A DNA stretch of 64,000 bases from an uncultured Flavobacteriales bacterium (lineage in GTDB: Bacteria > Bacteroidota > Bacteroidia > Flavobacteriales_D > Crocinitomicaceae). Shown one piece after another: positions 1 to 7,060 of this stretch (position 1 is its first letter; every line of letters begins with the position of its first letter). The notes below the pieces were generated by a model. It had not been told where the DNA came from, did no database searches, and saw nothing but the letters and a program-made list of their open reading frames with translations. Location: assembly GCA_903935095.1 (NCBI GenBank), contig CAIZQH010000018.1:37620-101619 (forward strand). Direction: 5' to 3'. A program made the translations under genes and the position numbers.

Positions 1-837
1 TCGATTATCTGAAAAATGTCCAATGGGAAAATGATAACAAATGGGAATTTGGGAATACCTGAAATGCTGAGATACAATTTCTTCAATTGTTAATCCTGTT
101 GGATTATCCGTATCTTCTAAATCGGTCATTCCTCCAATAATTAAACCCTTGATTTTCGATAGAGCACCGGTTTTTTTCAGTGCGAAAAACATACGGTCTA
201 AGTGGTAAAGTTGTTCAGAAAGATCCTCCAGAAACAAAATGGAATGGTCAAATATATAGGCGTCATCCGTGCCAAGCATGCTATATACGATACTTAAATT
301 CCCGCCAATTAAAATGCCGTCTGCTTCTCCGAGTTTATTGGAATCACTTGCAGGACATGTAATAACGGGTCTTTCTCCACGCAAAATGTTCAACATCGTA
401 ATCAATGCATCCGACGTGTTTTTTTCAAAATTAAGCGGCATCGAACCATGTATACTTTGGATGCCTAAGCGCATTAAGCGGTGATGAAAAACGGTAATAT
501 CACTAAATCCAATCACCCATCTGGGTTCTCTCAGCATGTTGGCCCAATTTATTTCATCAACAATGCGTACACAGCCATATCCTCCCCGCGCGCACAAAAT
601 TGCCTTCACTTCAGGATGGTCTATGCCATACTGCATGTCTGATATTCGTTCTTCGTCCGTTCCTGAAAAATAACGATGCGCACCCAGGCAATGCGCGCTT
701 AAAAGTACGCGAAACCCATTTTCTTCTAAAAAGGTTTTCGCGAAAAAAACAGATGCGGAATCCGTTGCTTTTGCTGGAGCGGTGATGTAAATTAAATCAC
801 CTTCTTTTAATGGGGGAGGAGTGATCATCTCGTTCAT
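1..837 (-). CDS. ldc: LD-carboxypeptidase, S66 family (LdcA/MccF-like), 3' end cut by window
   Basis: The first 279 codons are present and the frame is open at base 1; the family is usually about 300 residues, so some 20-25 are missing. It reads MNEMITPPPLKEGDLIYIT from an ATG whose bases overlap the ispD stop (ATGA). The S66 nucleophile motif GFSDIT is present, then HGSMP, LEDLSE with the candidate catalytic Glu, and PIGHF with the candidate His near the cut end. The family cleaves the L,D-peptide bond of peptidoglycan tetrapeptides during cytoplasmic recycling, or hydrolyses microcin C. No signal peptide is visible, which fits a cytosolic enzyme. It is the downstream gene of an ispD-ldc pair. 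Confidence 0.85.
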   Translation of the reverse strand, partial: MNEMITPPPLKEGDLIYITAPAKATDSASVFFAKTFLEENGFRVLLSAHCLGAHRYFSGTDEERISDMQYGIDHPEVKAILCARGGYGCVRIVDEINWANMLREPRWVIGFSDITVFHHRLMRLGIQSIHGSMPLNFEKNTSDALITMLNILRGERPVITCPASDSNKLGEADGILIGGNLSIVYSMLGTDDAYIFDHSILFLEDLSEQLYHLDRMFFALKKTGALSKIKGLIIGGMTDLEDTDNPTGLTIEEIVSQHFRYSQIPICYHFPIGHFSDNR

Positions 838-1499
838 TTATGTGAAAGGAATGCATCTGCATAAGTTAGGTCACTCATCGTGGTGATTTTAATGTTTTCT
901 TCGTTGCTTTCAACGAAATACGGCGCGATCCCCATCCATTCTACCACACTGGCGTCATCCGTCATCCCCTTTTGAAAAGGAGTTTGATACGCTTTTTTTA
1001 AGGTTTCGGCTTCAAAACACTGTGGCGTATGCACCAATTTGAAGTCATTACGATTGACCATTTTCGATCCATCTGAAGAAAGCATGCGCAAGGAATCTTT
1101 TACGTCGAGTACTGGAATGACACTAAGGGAATGCTTAAGCGCCTCGTGGCAACGTTGAATCGTTTCATGACTAACCAATGGACGTACTCCGTCGTGCACC
1201 ATGATGAAATCACCTTGACAATGTGCTAAGGCTAATTGAATAGAGTGAAAGCGTTCTTCTCCACCCGCAACAACGGTATGTGGTATTTGACAGAGGGACC
1301 GAAGGATTAATTCTTCCCAGTAGGGAATCCAATCAAGTGGTAGGGTGATGACGATGTGTAACGTTGGATCATACGAATGGAATATTTCCAAACAATGAAG
1401 TAAAATTGACTTGCCTTGAATCTCAAGAAATTGTTTAGGTAAATCAGTCCCCATTCGCTTTCCAATTCCTCCCGCGGTAATGATGACAGATCCGTTCAT
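834..1499 (-). CDS. ispD: 2-C-methyl-D-erythritol 4-phosphate cytidylyltransferase
   Basis: 221 residues, the normal IspD length. It joins CTP to MEP in the non-mevalonate isoprenoid pathway. The N-terminal nucleotide-binding signature is GGIGKRMG (residues 10-17) followed by PKQF. Later motifs are VHDGVRPLV and TPQCF, and TDDASVVEW near residue 180. It overlaps the following ldc gene by 4 nt, so the two are probably translated together. A TAnnTTTG box lies 7 nt before the ATG although the lipid kinase gene ends only 30 bp upstream on the same strand, so ispD may have its own promoter. ispG, a later step of the same pathway, lies at 35087-36997. Confidence 0.95.
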   Translation of the reverse strand: MNGSVIITAGGIGKRMGTDLPKQFLEIQGKSILLHCLEIFHSYDPTLHIVITLPLDWIPYWEELILRSLCQIPHTVVAGGEERFHSIQLALAHCQGDFIMVHDGVRPLVSHETIQRCHEALKHSLSVIPVLDVKDSLRMLSSDGSKMVNRNDFKLVHTPQCFEAETLKKAYQTPFQKGMTDDASVVEWMGIAPYFVESNEENIKITTMSDLTYADAFLSHK

Positions 1500-1506
1500 A
1501 ACGATT

Positions 1507-1514
1507 CAAAAATA
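1507..1514 (-). promoter_or_regulatory. Candidate -7 box (TATTTTTG) of ispD
   Basis: Exact match to the Bacteroidota TAnnTTTG box, ending 7 nt before the ispD ATG. No TTG -33 element is evident. If it is used, the transcript would start at or within a few bases of the ATG. Confidence 0.45.
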
Positions 1515-1529
1515 AGAAATACGAGGGAA

Positions 1530-2426
1530 TTAATGCAGAAGAATTTTTATTCTTTGTGGCAAGATGGAAATCTCGAAACGCTTTCCACTTAGATATTCCC
1601 CATCTGTTTCTGCATGAAGATACTCCTCATCTGCCAGAAGCACCAGTTCATTGCTCTCAAAATAATGCGCCTCTGGATGAATAATGCGTTTACCCCTTTT
1701 CACTTTGATGACGTTAAGAAGGTAATCCAACATAGAAACTTTTCCTAAGATGGTCATATTGAGTTTTCCGTCATGAATGGATGCACCTGGATGAATGTGT
1801 AGCCCATTTCCAAAAATCGCACCGTTGCATGCTGCAGCTAATAATAATTCTCCCTTATATGGAAAGGATTCCGATTCAATGCGAACATGTGGCCGCTTAT
1901 AACCAACAAAAGTTTTTAAAATAGCTAATCCATAGGAAAAACCTGGTCCAAATTGTTTTCGAAATTGATTCAATGAAAGAACAACGGCCCCACCAAATCC
2001 TATATCTGCAACATTCATGAAATACCGTGTTTCTTTTTCCGTTTGAATTTTCCCAATGTCACAAGGAATTGTTTTTCTATGAGTAAATGCCTCCATAAAT
2101 GCGTGGATTTTAAAGGAGTTCAATCCAGCACTTTGAAAAAAGTCGTTTCCCGTACCAATTGGAACAATCGCAATGGCAGGTAATGCTTCATGACCTGAAG
2201 AGATAAGCCCATTCATGATTTCATTCAAGGTTCCGTCTCCGCCAATAGCAATGATTACATCGACTTTGGGTGCGTATTCTCGTGCGATTTCAATGAGCTC
2301 TTTTTCAAACCGGGACTCAATTACTTGAAAATCACCGCCCCATTTGGTCTGACATTGTGCAATAAGTTCAAAGATGATGGAACTTTTTTTCTTGCTGCCA
2401 TTCAGTAAACAAAGTGTTTTTGACAT
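1530..2426 (-). CDS. Diacylglycerol/lipid kinase family protein (YegS/DgkB-like)
   Basis: 298 residues, typical of the single-domain prokaryotic lipid kinases. The catalytic nucleotide-binding motif GGDGTLNE begins at residue 62, and the second glycine-rich motif PIGTGNDF follows at about 90. A C-terminal beta-rich part ends with HAETDGEYL, as in YegS. The likely reaction is ATP-dependent phosphorylation of a lipid such as diacylglycerol at the inner membrane face; the substrate cannot be read from the sequence. The start is the ATG 4 nt after a consensus TAnnTTTG box. The divergent gene at 2513 shares the promoter region, which contains a palindrome at 2457-2469. Confidence 0.88.
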   Translation of the reverse strand: MSKTLCLLNGSKKKSSIIFELIAQCQTKWGGDFQVIESRFEKELIEIAREYAPKVDVIIAIGGDGTLNEIMNGLISSGHEALPAIAIVPIGTGNDFFQSAGLNSFKIHAFMEAFTHRKTIPCDIGKIQTEKETRYFMNVADIGFGGAVVLSLNQFRKQFGPGFSYGLAILKTFVGYKRPHVRIESESFPYKGELLLAAACNGAIFGNGLHIHPGASIHDGKLNMTILGKVSMLDYLLNVIKVKRGKRIIHPEAHYFESNELVLLADEEYLHAETDGEYLSGKRFEISILPQRIKILLH

Positions 2427-2430
2427 CTCC

Positions 2431-2438
2431 CAAAGTTA
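2431..2438 (-). promoter_or_regulatory. Candidate -7 box (TAACTTTG) of the lipid kinase gene
   Basis: Exact TAnnTTTG match ending 4 nt before the ATG at 2426, so a leaderless or nearly leaderless transcript is expected. The -33 position is occupied by the palindrome at 2457-2469 rather than a clear TTG. Confidence 0.5.
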
Positions 2439-2456
2439 ATGAAATAGACGACTATC

Positions 2457-2469
2457 TGTAATCATTACA
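2457..2469. promoter_or_regulatory. Perfect 13-bp palindrome between two divergent promoters
   Basis: TGTAATCATTACA, two 6-bp arms around a central C. It lies 18 bp upstream of the minus-strand box at 2431-2438 and just upstream of the plus-strand TTG at 2477-2479. That is where an operator controlling both genes would sit. No binding protein can be named. Confidence 0.35.
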
Positions 2470-2476
2470 AAACCTT

Positions 2477-2508
2477 TTGGTTCATGAAAAATCAAATCAC
2501 TATCTTTG
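2477..2508 (+). promoter_or_regulatory. Candidate Bacteroidota promoter (TTG, 21 bp, TATCTTTG)
   Basis: TTG at 2477-2479 and TATCTTTG at 2501-2508, separated by 21 bp. Both elements fit the published Bacteroides -33/-7 consensus. The box ends 4 nt before the ATG at 2513. The TTG could itself be read as an upstream start codon, but its position inside the promoter argues against that. Confidence 0.55.
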
Positions 2509-2512
2509 CCTA

Positions 2513-3241
2513 ATGATTATAGGTGCCGATTTTGAAAAAATAAGTGTGAAATTGGGAAACTTCATCGTTCTGGAGCCCAATACCTTCTTGACCGACACGC
2601 TCTTGGCTTTCACTTGTATTTATTTAGCTATAAAAATCTGGAAAGGGCATTCAAAAAATCCATTTGTTAATTGGTATATGGCTTTTTTCTTTATGCTCGG
2701 AGTGAGTACATTCACAGGTGGACTGGGACATGCTTTTTATCATTATTGGGGCACGCCGGGTAAGTTTTTCGGTTGGTTTACAGCTGTATTGGCCGTTTTC
2801 TTCATTGAAAGAGCAATGATTTCTTTTGTATTTAACCCGAAGCTTCTAGCGGTGTATAAATGGTTCTCTTGGGTGAAAATGATTGCTGTTTATGCTTTGG
2901 TGACTTGGCTTTGTCTTACTAAAAACGTAATGGATAAACCAGAGATTGGATTCTTACCAATAGCCATCAATACCATCATTGGAACTATTTTAAGCGCTGG
3001 AATCTTGGGCGTTGTTTTCTACAGAAAACACGCGGCGCCATTCCATTTGTTTGCCATTGGTGTCCTTGCCATGTTGCCAGCAGCAGTTTTCTTTTTATGG
3101 AAAATAAACATACATCCTTGGATGGATAAAAACGATGTGGCGCACATTTTAGCGTCGATTGGAAACGTATTTTTTTACATAGGGATTGTCAAAGTGACGC
3201 CTGAGTTGACCCAGAAGTTTAATACTCAACGCGCAGCGTAG
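2513..3241 (+). CDS. Multi-pass integral membrane protein, function unknown (DUF6962-like?)
   Basis: 242 residues from the ATG at 2513. I chose this start because a promoter-like TTG/TATCTTTG pair lies inside the longer open frame that begins at TTG 2477. The protein is mostly hydrophobic, with about seven membrane-spanning stretches (for example TDTLLAFTCIYLAI, WYMAFFFMLGVSTF, FFGWFTAVLAVFF). Histidines and aromatics near the ends of membrane segments (GGLGHAFYHYWG) are notable but match no metal-site motif I can name. It is divergent from the lipid kinase gene, and its last 23 nt overlap the convergent gene at 3219. The family name is a weak recollection, not a match. Confidence 0.65.
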   Translation: MIIGADFEKISVKLGNFIVLEPNTFLTDTLLAFTCIYLAIKIWKGHSKNPFVNWYMAFFFMLGVSTFTGGLGHAFYHYWGTPGKFFGWFTAVLAVFFIERAMISFVFNPKLLAVYKWFSWVKMIAVYALVTWLCLTKNVMDKPEIGFLPIAINTIIGTILSAGILGVVFYRKHAAPFHLFAIGVLAMLPAAVFFLWKINIHPWMDKNDVAHILASIGNVFFYIGIVKVTPELTQKFNTQRAA

Positions 3242-4043
3242 AATACTTTGTAATGGTTTTCCCGGCATCCGTTTTCCCGGTTAAATAGTAGATGTAGTTT
3301 CCTTTTGGACAACGATCACCATTCATGTTTTTTCCATCCCACGCCTCCTGAGTTTGTGAGCTCTTGAAAACTAGCTGATTTGTTTGATCAAGAATCACCA
3401 AACTGTAATCTACGAATGTATAGGCGCCTAAATCGATGCTGAATTGGTCGTTATTTCCATCTCCATTTGGAGTAAAAACATTAGGTAAAAGGATCGTCGC
3501 TTCTTCAACATTAGAAACGGGCATTATTTGCTGCTCAATTGGATTGTTCTGAGCGGAAGTTTGCAAATTTGTAGTGTTGGACTGAACAGCATAAGATTGG
3601 GGAAGGGTCAGTGTGGGCACAACCGTTGTTTCGTTATTGCTCCATGCAATACCTGGCCCAAATGTTATAGTCTCTTCATGGAGATATTGCGTTTGGTTAG
3701 GCTGGATGTTTACTTGGGAACCTGTGTTCAATTTATTGTTTGAACCTGTGTGGGATTCTGTTTTCGTTGCCCCTGCTTTTTCGGGCGATACTTCCGTAAG
3801 GTTTAGTGGTTTTTTTGTTGGAGTTGACGCTGGTTGATTCATAAACCAAATACTTCCAACCACTGCTGCGGCACTTAATCCTCCAATGATGGATTTCGTT
3901 AAGATGGATAAGCCACTGCTGACGGCCGTTGTTCCTGTGATAAGAGAAGAAGAAACGGAAGTCCATATTTCTGGACGCACAGGCAACTCATGATGCGCCA
4001 GCTTCTCTTGAAATAATTCTTTTATGAAATCTTTTTCTTCCAT
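3219..4043 (-). CDS. Single-pass membrane protein with cytosolic anti-sigma-like N-terminus and periplasmic T9SS type B (CHU_C) domain
   Basis: 274 residues. Residues 1-48 are soluble and start MEEKDFIKELFQEKL, without a signal peptide. Residues 51-68 form one membrane segment. Residues 70-180 are a Thr/Asn/Gln/Pro-rich linker. Residues 184-274 form a gliding-motility-associated C-terminal domain, beginning LPNVFTPNGDGNNDQF and ending STLRVEY. The gene starts 2 nt after the ECF sigma gene, the usual place of an anti-sigma factor. Topology should be N-in/C-out, so the sorting domain would sit in the periplasm as part of an anchored protein. I infer an anti-sigma or sensor role from gene order and topology; no known anti-sigma motif is recognisable. 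Confidence 0.78.
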   Translation of the reverse strand: MEEKDFIKELFQEKLAHHELPVRPEIWTSVSSSLITGTTAVSSGLSILTKSIIGGLSAAAVVGSIWFMNQPASTPTKKPLNLTEVSPEKAGATKTESHTGSNNKLNTGSQVNIQPNQTQYLHEETITFGPGIAWSNNETTVVPTLTLPQSYAVQSNTTNLQTSAQNNPIEQQIMPVSNVEEATILLPNVFTPNGDGNNDQFSIDLGAYTFVDYSLVILDQTNQLVFKSSQTQEAWDGKNMNGDRCPKGNYIYYLTGKTDAGKTITKYSTLRVEY

Positions 4044-4045
4044 TT

Positions 4046-4618
4046 TTATCTTTTTTCTATGCGGTCTTTTAAGTATGCCCTTGCTCTTAAATATTGTGAT
4101 TTGGATGTGCTTTCTGTAACACCTAATTCTTTGGAGATTTCTTTATGAGAATAACCTTCAATGGCAAACATATTGAACACAACGCGGTATCCATCGGGCA
4201 TCGATTGAATGAGCTTCATCAAATCATCTGCCATCAATTTTTCGGCAATGAACTCATGTTGTTCAATTCGATAGGAGACCTCCTCTACTTGAATTTCTTT
4301 GAGAAATTTTTGATCTTTTCTCAATTGATCTAAGCAGGTATTCACCACAATGCGTCGAATCCAACCCTCAAAAACCCCTTCGAATTTATATTCAGGAAGT
4401 TTTGAGTAGATTTTTACCAATGCATCTTGGAGCACATCTTCCGCACGCATTTTGTCTTTTACATAACGCATGCAAACGGAGAACATTTTTGGGGCAAACA
4501 TGTCAAACAACGCTTTTTGAGCCCTTGGGTTCCCATCAATACACTGTTTTATTAATGTAACTTCCTCCATGCTCAGGTTCTTTGACTGCTTTTGTTCTGA
4601 AATAGTTGCACAGTGCAA
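4046..4618 (-). CDS. ECF-family RNA polymerase sigma factor (sigma-70 group 4)
   Basis: 190 residues from the first ATG; an internal ATG at 4570 (MEEVTLIKQCIDGNPRAQKAL) would give 174 residues and matches the usual N-terminus of Bacteroidota ECF factors better. Region 2 is clear: MFSVCMRYVKDKMRAEDVLQDA, then a GWIRRIVVNTCLDQLRK stretch. Region 4 follows: MPDGYRVVFNMFAIEGYSHKEI with a helix-turn-helix ending in KSQYLRARAYLK. It would direct RNA polymerase to its own promoter set and probably be held in check by the adjoining membrane protein 2 nt downstream. Divergent from the thioredoxin-like gene at 4668. Confidence 0.92.
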   Translation of the reverse strand: MHCATISEQKQSKNLSMEEVTLIKQCIDGNPRAQKALFDMFAPKMFSVCMRYVKDKMRAEDVLQDALVKIYSKLPEYKFEGVFEGWIRRIVVNTCLDQLRKDQKFLKEIQVEEVSYRIEQHEFIAEKLMADDLMKLIQSMPDGYRVVFNMFAIEGYSHKEISKELGVTESTSKSQYLRARAYLKDRIEKR

Positions 4619-4667
4619 TTAAATTCCTACGAATTAACGTATTTTCGTTTGCTTAAACAAATGGAAT

Positions 4668-5885
4668 ATGACCTATAAGATTCTTTTTCTCCTACTTTTA
4701 ATAAGTAATGTTTCTTTTTCTAGATCGAATTTGAAAGATGGGCTATGGAGAGGACAACTAGCCATGAACGACCGATTGATGATCCCTTTTCAACTGAAGG
4801 TGACCAATCATGGCAAATACATTTTTGTCCTGAATGGCGAGGAAGAAATGAAGATGGCTGTACGACAAAAAAAGGACTCCGTCTTTTTACAATTCCCTTT
4901 TCAAGATGCGATCGTTGTTTTCCGTGTAGACCAAAATGAAATCACGGCAAGAGGATATTGGTTAAACCGCAATAAAAAAATCCAGGTGAAAATCCCATTA
5001 ACACTTTCATGGGGAATTGAAAAACGATTCGATGTGGTGGAAACAAAACCAATGGATGAAGTTTTTAATGGCATTTGGAGCGTAACCTTTCAACCAGGCA
5101 CGAAAGACGCAGAACAAGCAGTCGGAATTTTCAAATGTGGGGAAGCTTCACGAATGACAGGAACCTTTTTAACGGAAACGGGGGATTACCGGTATTTGGA
5201 TGGAAATCGCTCGGGACTAAATTTTGCTTTGTCTACCTTCAACGGTTCATGGGCAATGCTATTTGAAGCGACATTAGATGAAGATACGTTAAAAGGAAAA
5301 TTTTACAGTGGTTTTTCTTTTGCCACAGATTGGATAGCGGTTCGTAATCCCGACGCAAAACTTCGAAATGAGGCTTCATTAACATATGTGGTAAATGACC
5401 AAAATGTCAACACCACAGACATGGTCCAACTGAACGGAAATGGCTTTTCGTTTAAGTCAGCAGAAGAAAAAGTCATCGTATTGCAAATTATGGGGACGTG
5501 GTGTCCCAATTGTTTGGATGAGGTTGCATTCATGAATCAATTACACAAAAAATATGCACAATTTGGATTGGAAATTATCGCCTTGGCTTATGAAGTGGGA
5601 ACAGATGAAAAACAAACGCGTAAAAAATTAAAAGCGTTCAAGAAAAAAATCGGAATGGAATACGATATGGTTTTGGCCGGAAAGTCTTCAAAAGAAGTTG
5701 CCTCCGCCCAATTTCCTATGTTAAATGGAATCATGAGTTTTCCAACGACGGTCATTATTGGTAAAGGGGGAAAAGTGCTGCATGTGCACACGGGATATTG
5801 TGGTCCAGCAACAGGAATCGCCCATAAAGAACTCACGGATAAAATTCAATTTGAAATTGAAATGGCATTGGACTTATTAAAATAA
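4668..5885 (+). CDS. Exported protein with C-terminal TlpA/thioredoxin-like domain
   Basis: 405 residues with a signal peptide (about 1-18, MTYKILFLLLLISNVSFS). The first 250 residues are beta-rich and unassigned. The C-terminal domain is a thioredoxin fold with active-site Trp278-Cys-Pro-Asn-Cys282 (MGTWCPNCLDE) and a cis-Pro loop SFPTTVIIG. It probably acts in the periplasm as a thiol-disulfide reductase or a redox step on an unknown substrate. It is transcribed away from the sigma gene across a 49-nt gap, so it may be a target of that factor; this is inference only. A strong hairpin terminator follows at 5901-5928. Confidence 0.85.
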   Translation: MTYKILFLLLLISNVSFSRSNLKDGLWRGQLAMNDRLMIPFQLKVTNHGKYIFVLNGEEEMKMAVRQKKDSVFLQFPFQDAIVVFRVDQNEITARGYWLNRNKKIQVKIPLTLSWGIEKRFDVVETKPMDEVFNGIWSVTFQPGTKDAEQAVGIFKCGEASRMTGTFLTETGDYRYLDGNRSGLNFALSTFNGSWAMLFEATLDEDTLKGKFYSGFSFATDWIAVRNPDAKLRNEASLTYVVNDQNVNTTDMVQLNGNGFSFKSAEEKVIVLQIMGTWCPNCLDEVAFMNQLHKKYAQFGLEIIALAYEVGTDEKQTRKKLKAFKKKIGMEYDMVLAGKSSKEVASAQFPMLNGIMSFPTTVIIGKGGKVLHVHTGYCGPATGIAHKELTDKIQFEIEMALDLLK

Positions 5886-5900
5886 ATCCACACAGAAATA

Positions 5901-5928
5901 AAAAAGGGCTGTTTCCACAGCCCTTTTT
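5901..5928. terminator. Bidirectional intrinsic terminator between the thioredoxin-like gene and mreB
   Basis: A 12-bp perfect stem (AAAAAGGGCTGT / ACAGCCCTTTTT) with a TTCC loop. It is flanked by A and T tracts on the two sides, so it can stop transcripts from both converging genes. Confidence 0.9.
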
Positions 5929-5948
5929 ATTATGTCATATTGTTCTTA

Positions 5949-6974
5949 TTAATCTCTAATCAAGAACTGGTATTTATCGATGTTTTTCAAGGCAATGCTT
6001 GTGCCTCTGGCCACTGCGCGCAACGGGTCTTCCGCAATATGCACCGGTAATTTGGTTTTTGCCGAAATACGTTTGTCTAAACCTCTTAACATGGAACCAC
6101 CACCAGCTAAATAAATACCTGTTTTGTAAATATCAGCAGAAAGTTCAGGTGGAGTTAATTCCAAAGCACTTAATATGGCTTCTTCAATTTTTGAAATGGT
6201 TTTGTCTAATGCGTGAGCAATTTCTACATATGAAACCATGATTTCTTTTGGAATCCCGGTCATCAAATCTCGTCCTCTTACAGCAAAGTCAGGCGGCGGA
6301 TTATCTAGTTCTGGCAATGCTGCCCCTACTTCAATTTTAATTTGTTCTGCTGTTCGCTCTCCAACTAGAATGTTGTGTTGACGACGCATGTACTCTTCTA
6401 TGTCACTAGTAAAATCATCGCCGGCGATACGAATGGATTTATCACAAACAATTCCACCTAATGCAATGACCGCAATCTCGGAAGTCCCACCACCGATATC
6501 GATGATCATATTTCCCATAGGCTCTTCCACGTCGATTCCGATTCCAATAGCAGCAGCCATTGGTTCATGAATCAAATAAACTTCTTTTGCTCCAGCGTGC
6601 TCTGCGGAATCACGTACTGCTCGTTTTTCAACCTCTGTAATTCCTGATGGAATACAGATGACCATGCGAAGTGTTGGGTTGAAAAGGCTTTTCCCAGGAT
6701 TGATCATTTTGATCATTCCACGAATCATTTGTTCCGCGCTTTGGAAATCAGCGATTACTCCATCTTTCAATGGTCTTACTGTTTCAATCAACTTATGAGT
6801 CTTTCCGTGCATTTGTTGCGCCTTTCGTCCAATGGCAACTACTTTGCCTGTTTGAATGTCTTTAGCTACAATGGACGGCTCGTCAACCACCACTTTGTCA
6901 TTCCAGATGATAAGTGTGTTTGCTGTCCCTAAGTCAATCGCAATTTCTTGCGTTAAAAAACTAAAAAATGCCAT
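5949..6974 (-). CDS. mreB: Rod shape-determining protein MreB
   Basis: 341 residues, the expected length. The actin-like phosphate-1 motif is IDLGTANTLIIW, and phosphate-2 is MIIDIGGGTSEIAVI. The MreB-typical stretch HEPMAAAIGIGIDV and the adenosine-binding GIYLAGGGSMLRGL are present. It forms membrane-associated filaments that guide lateral peptidoglycan synthesis. No mreC, mreD or pbpA follows; the next gene converges after a terminator, so here mreB is a single-gene unit or the end of a purH-mreB run. A promoter box at the purH stop codon supports separate transcription with a leader of about 75 nt. Confidence 0.97.
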   Translation of the reverse strand: MAFFSFLTQEIAIDLGTANTLIIWNDKVVVDEPSIVAKDIQTGKVVAIGRKAQQMHGKTHKLIETVRPLKDGVIADFQSAEQMIRGMIKMINPGKSLFNPTLRMVICIPSGITEVEKRAVRDSAEHAGAKEVYLIHEPMAAAIGIGIDVEEPMGNMIIDIGGGTSEIAVIALGGIVCDKSIRIAGDDFTSDIEEYMRRQHNILVGERTAEQIKIEVGAALPELDNPPPDFAVRGRDLMTGIPKEIMVSYVEIAHALDKTISKIEEAILSALELTPPELSADIYKTGIYLAGGGSMLRGLDKRISAKTKLPVHIAEDPLRAVARGTSIALKNIDKYQFLIRD

Positions 6975-7052
6975 GTTGAGTCCAACTAGTGATTAAGTTG
7001 TTCCTTTTTCGAGATATTCGAAGAAAAGGTTACAATTTAATGTAAATATATG

Positions 7053-7060
7053 CAAAGTTA
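7053..7060 (-). promoter_or_regulatory. Candidate -7 box (TAACTTTG) of mreB
   Basis: Exact TAnnTTTG match overlapping the purH stop codon, about 80 nt before the mreB ATG. My base count here is uncertain by 1 nt. No clear -33 TTG. Confidence 0.4.
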
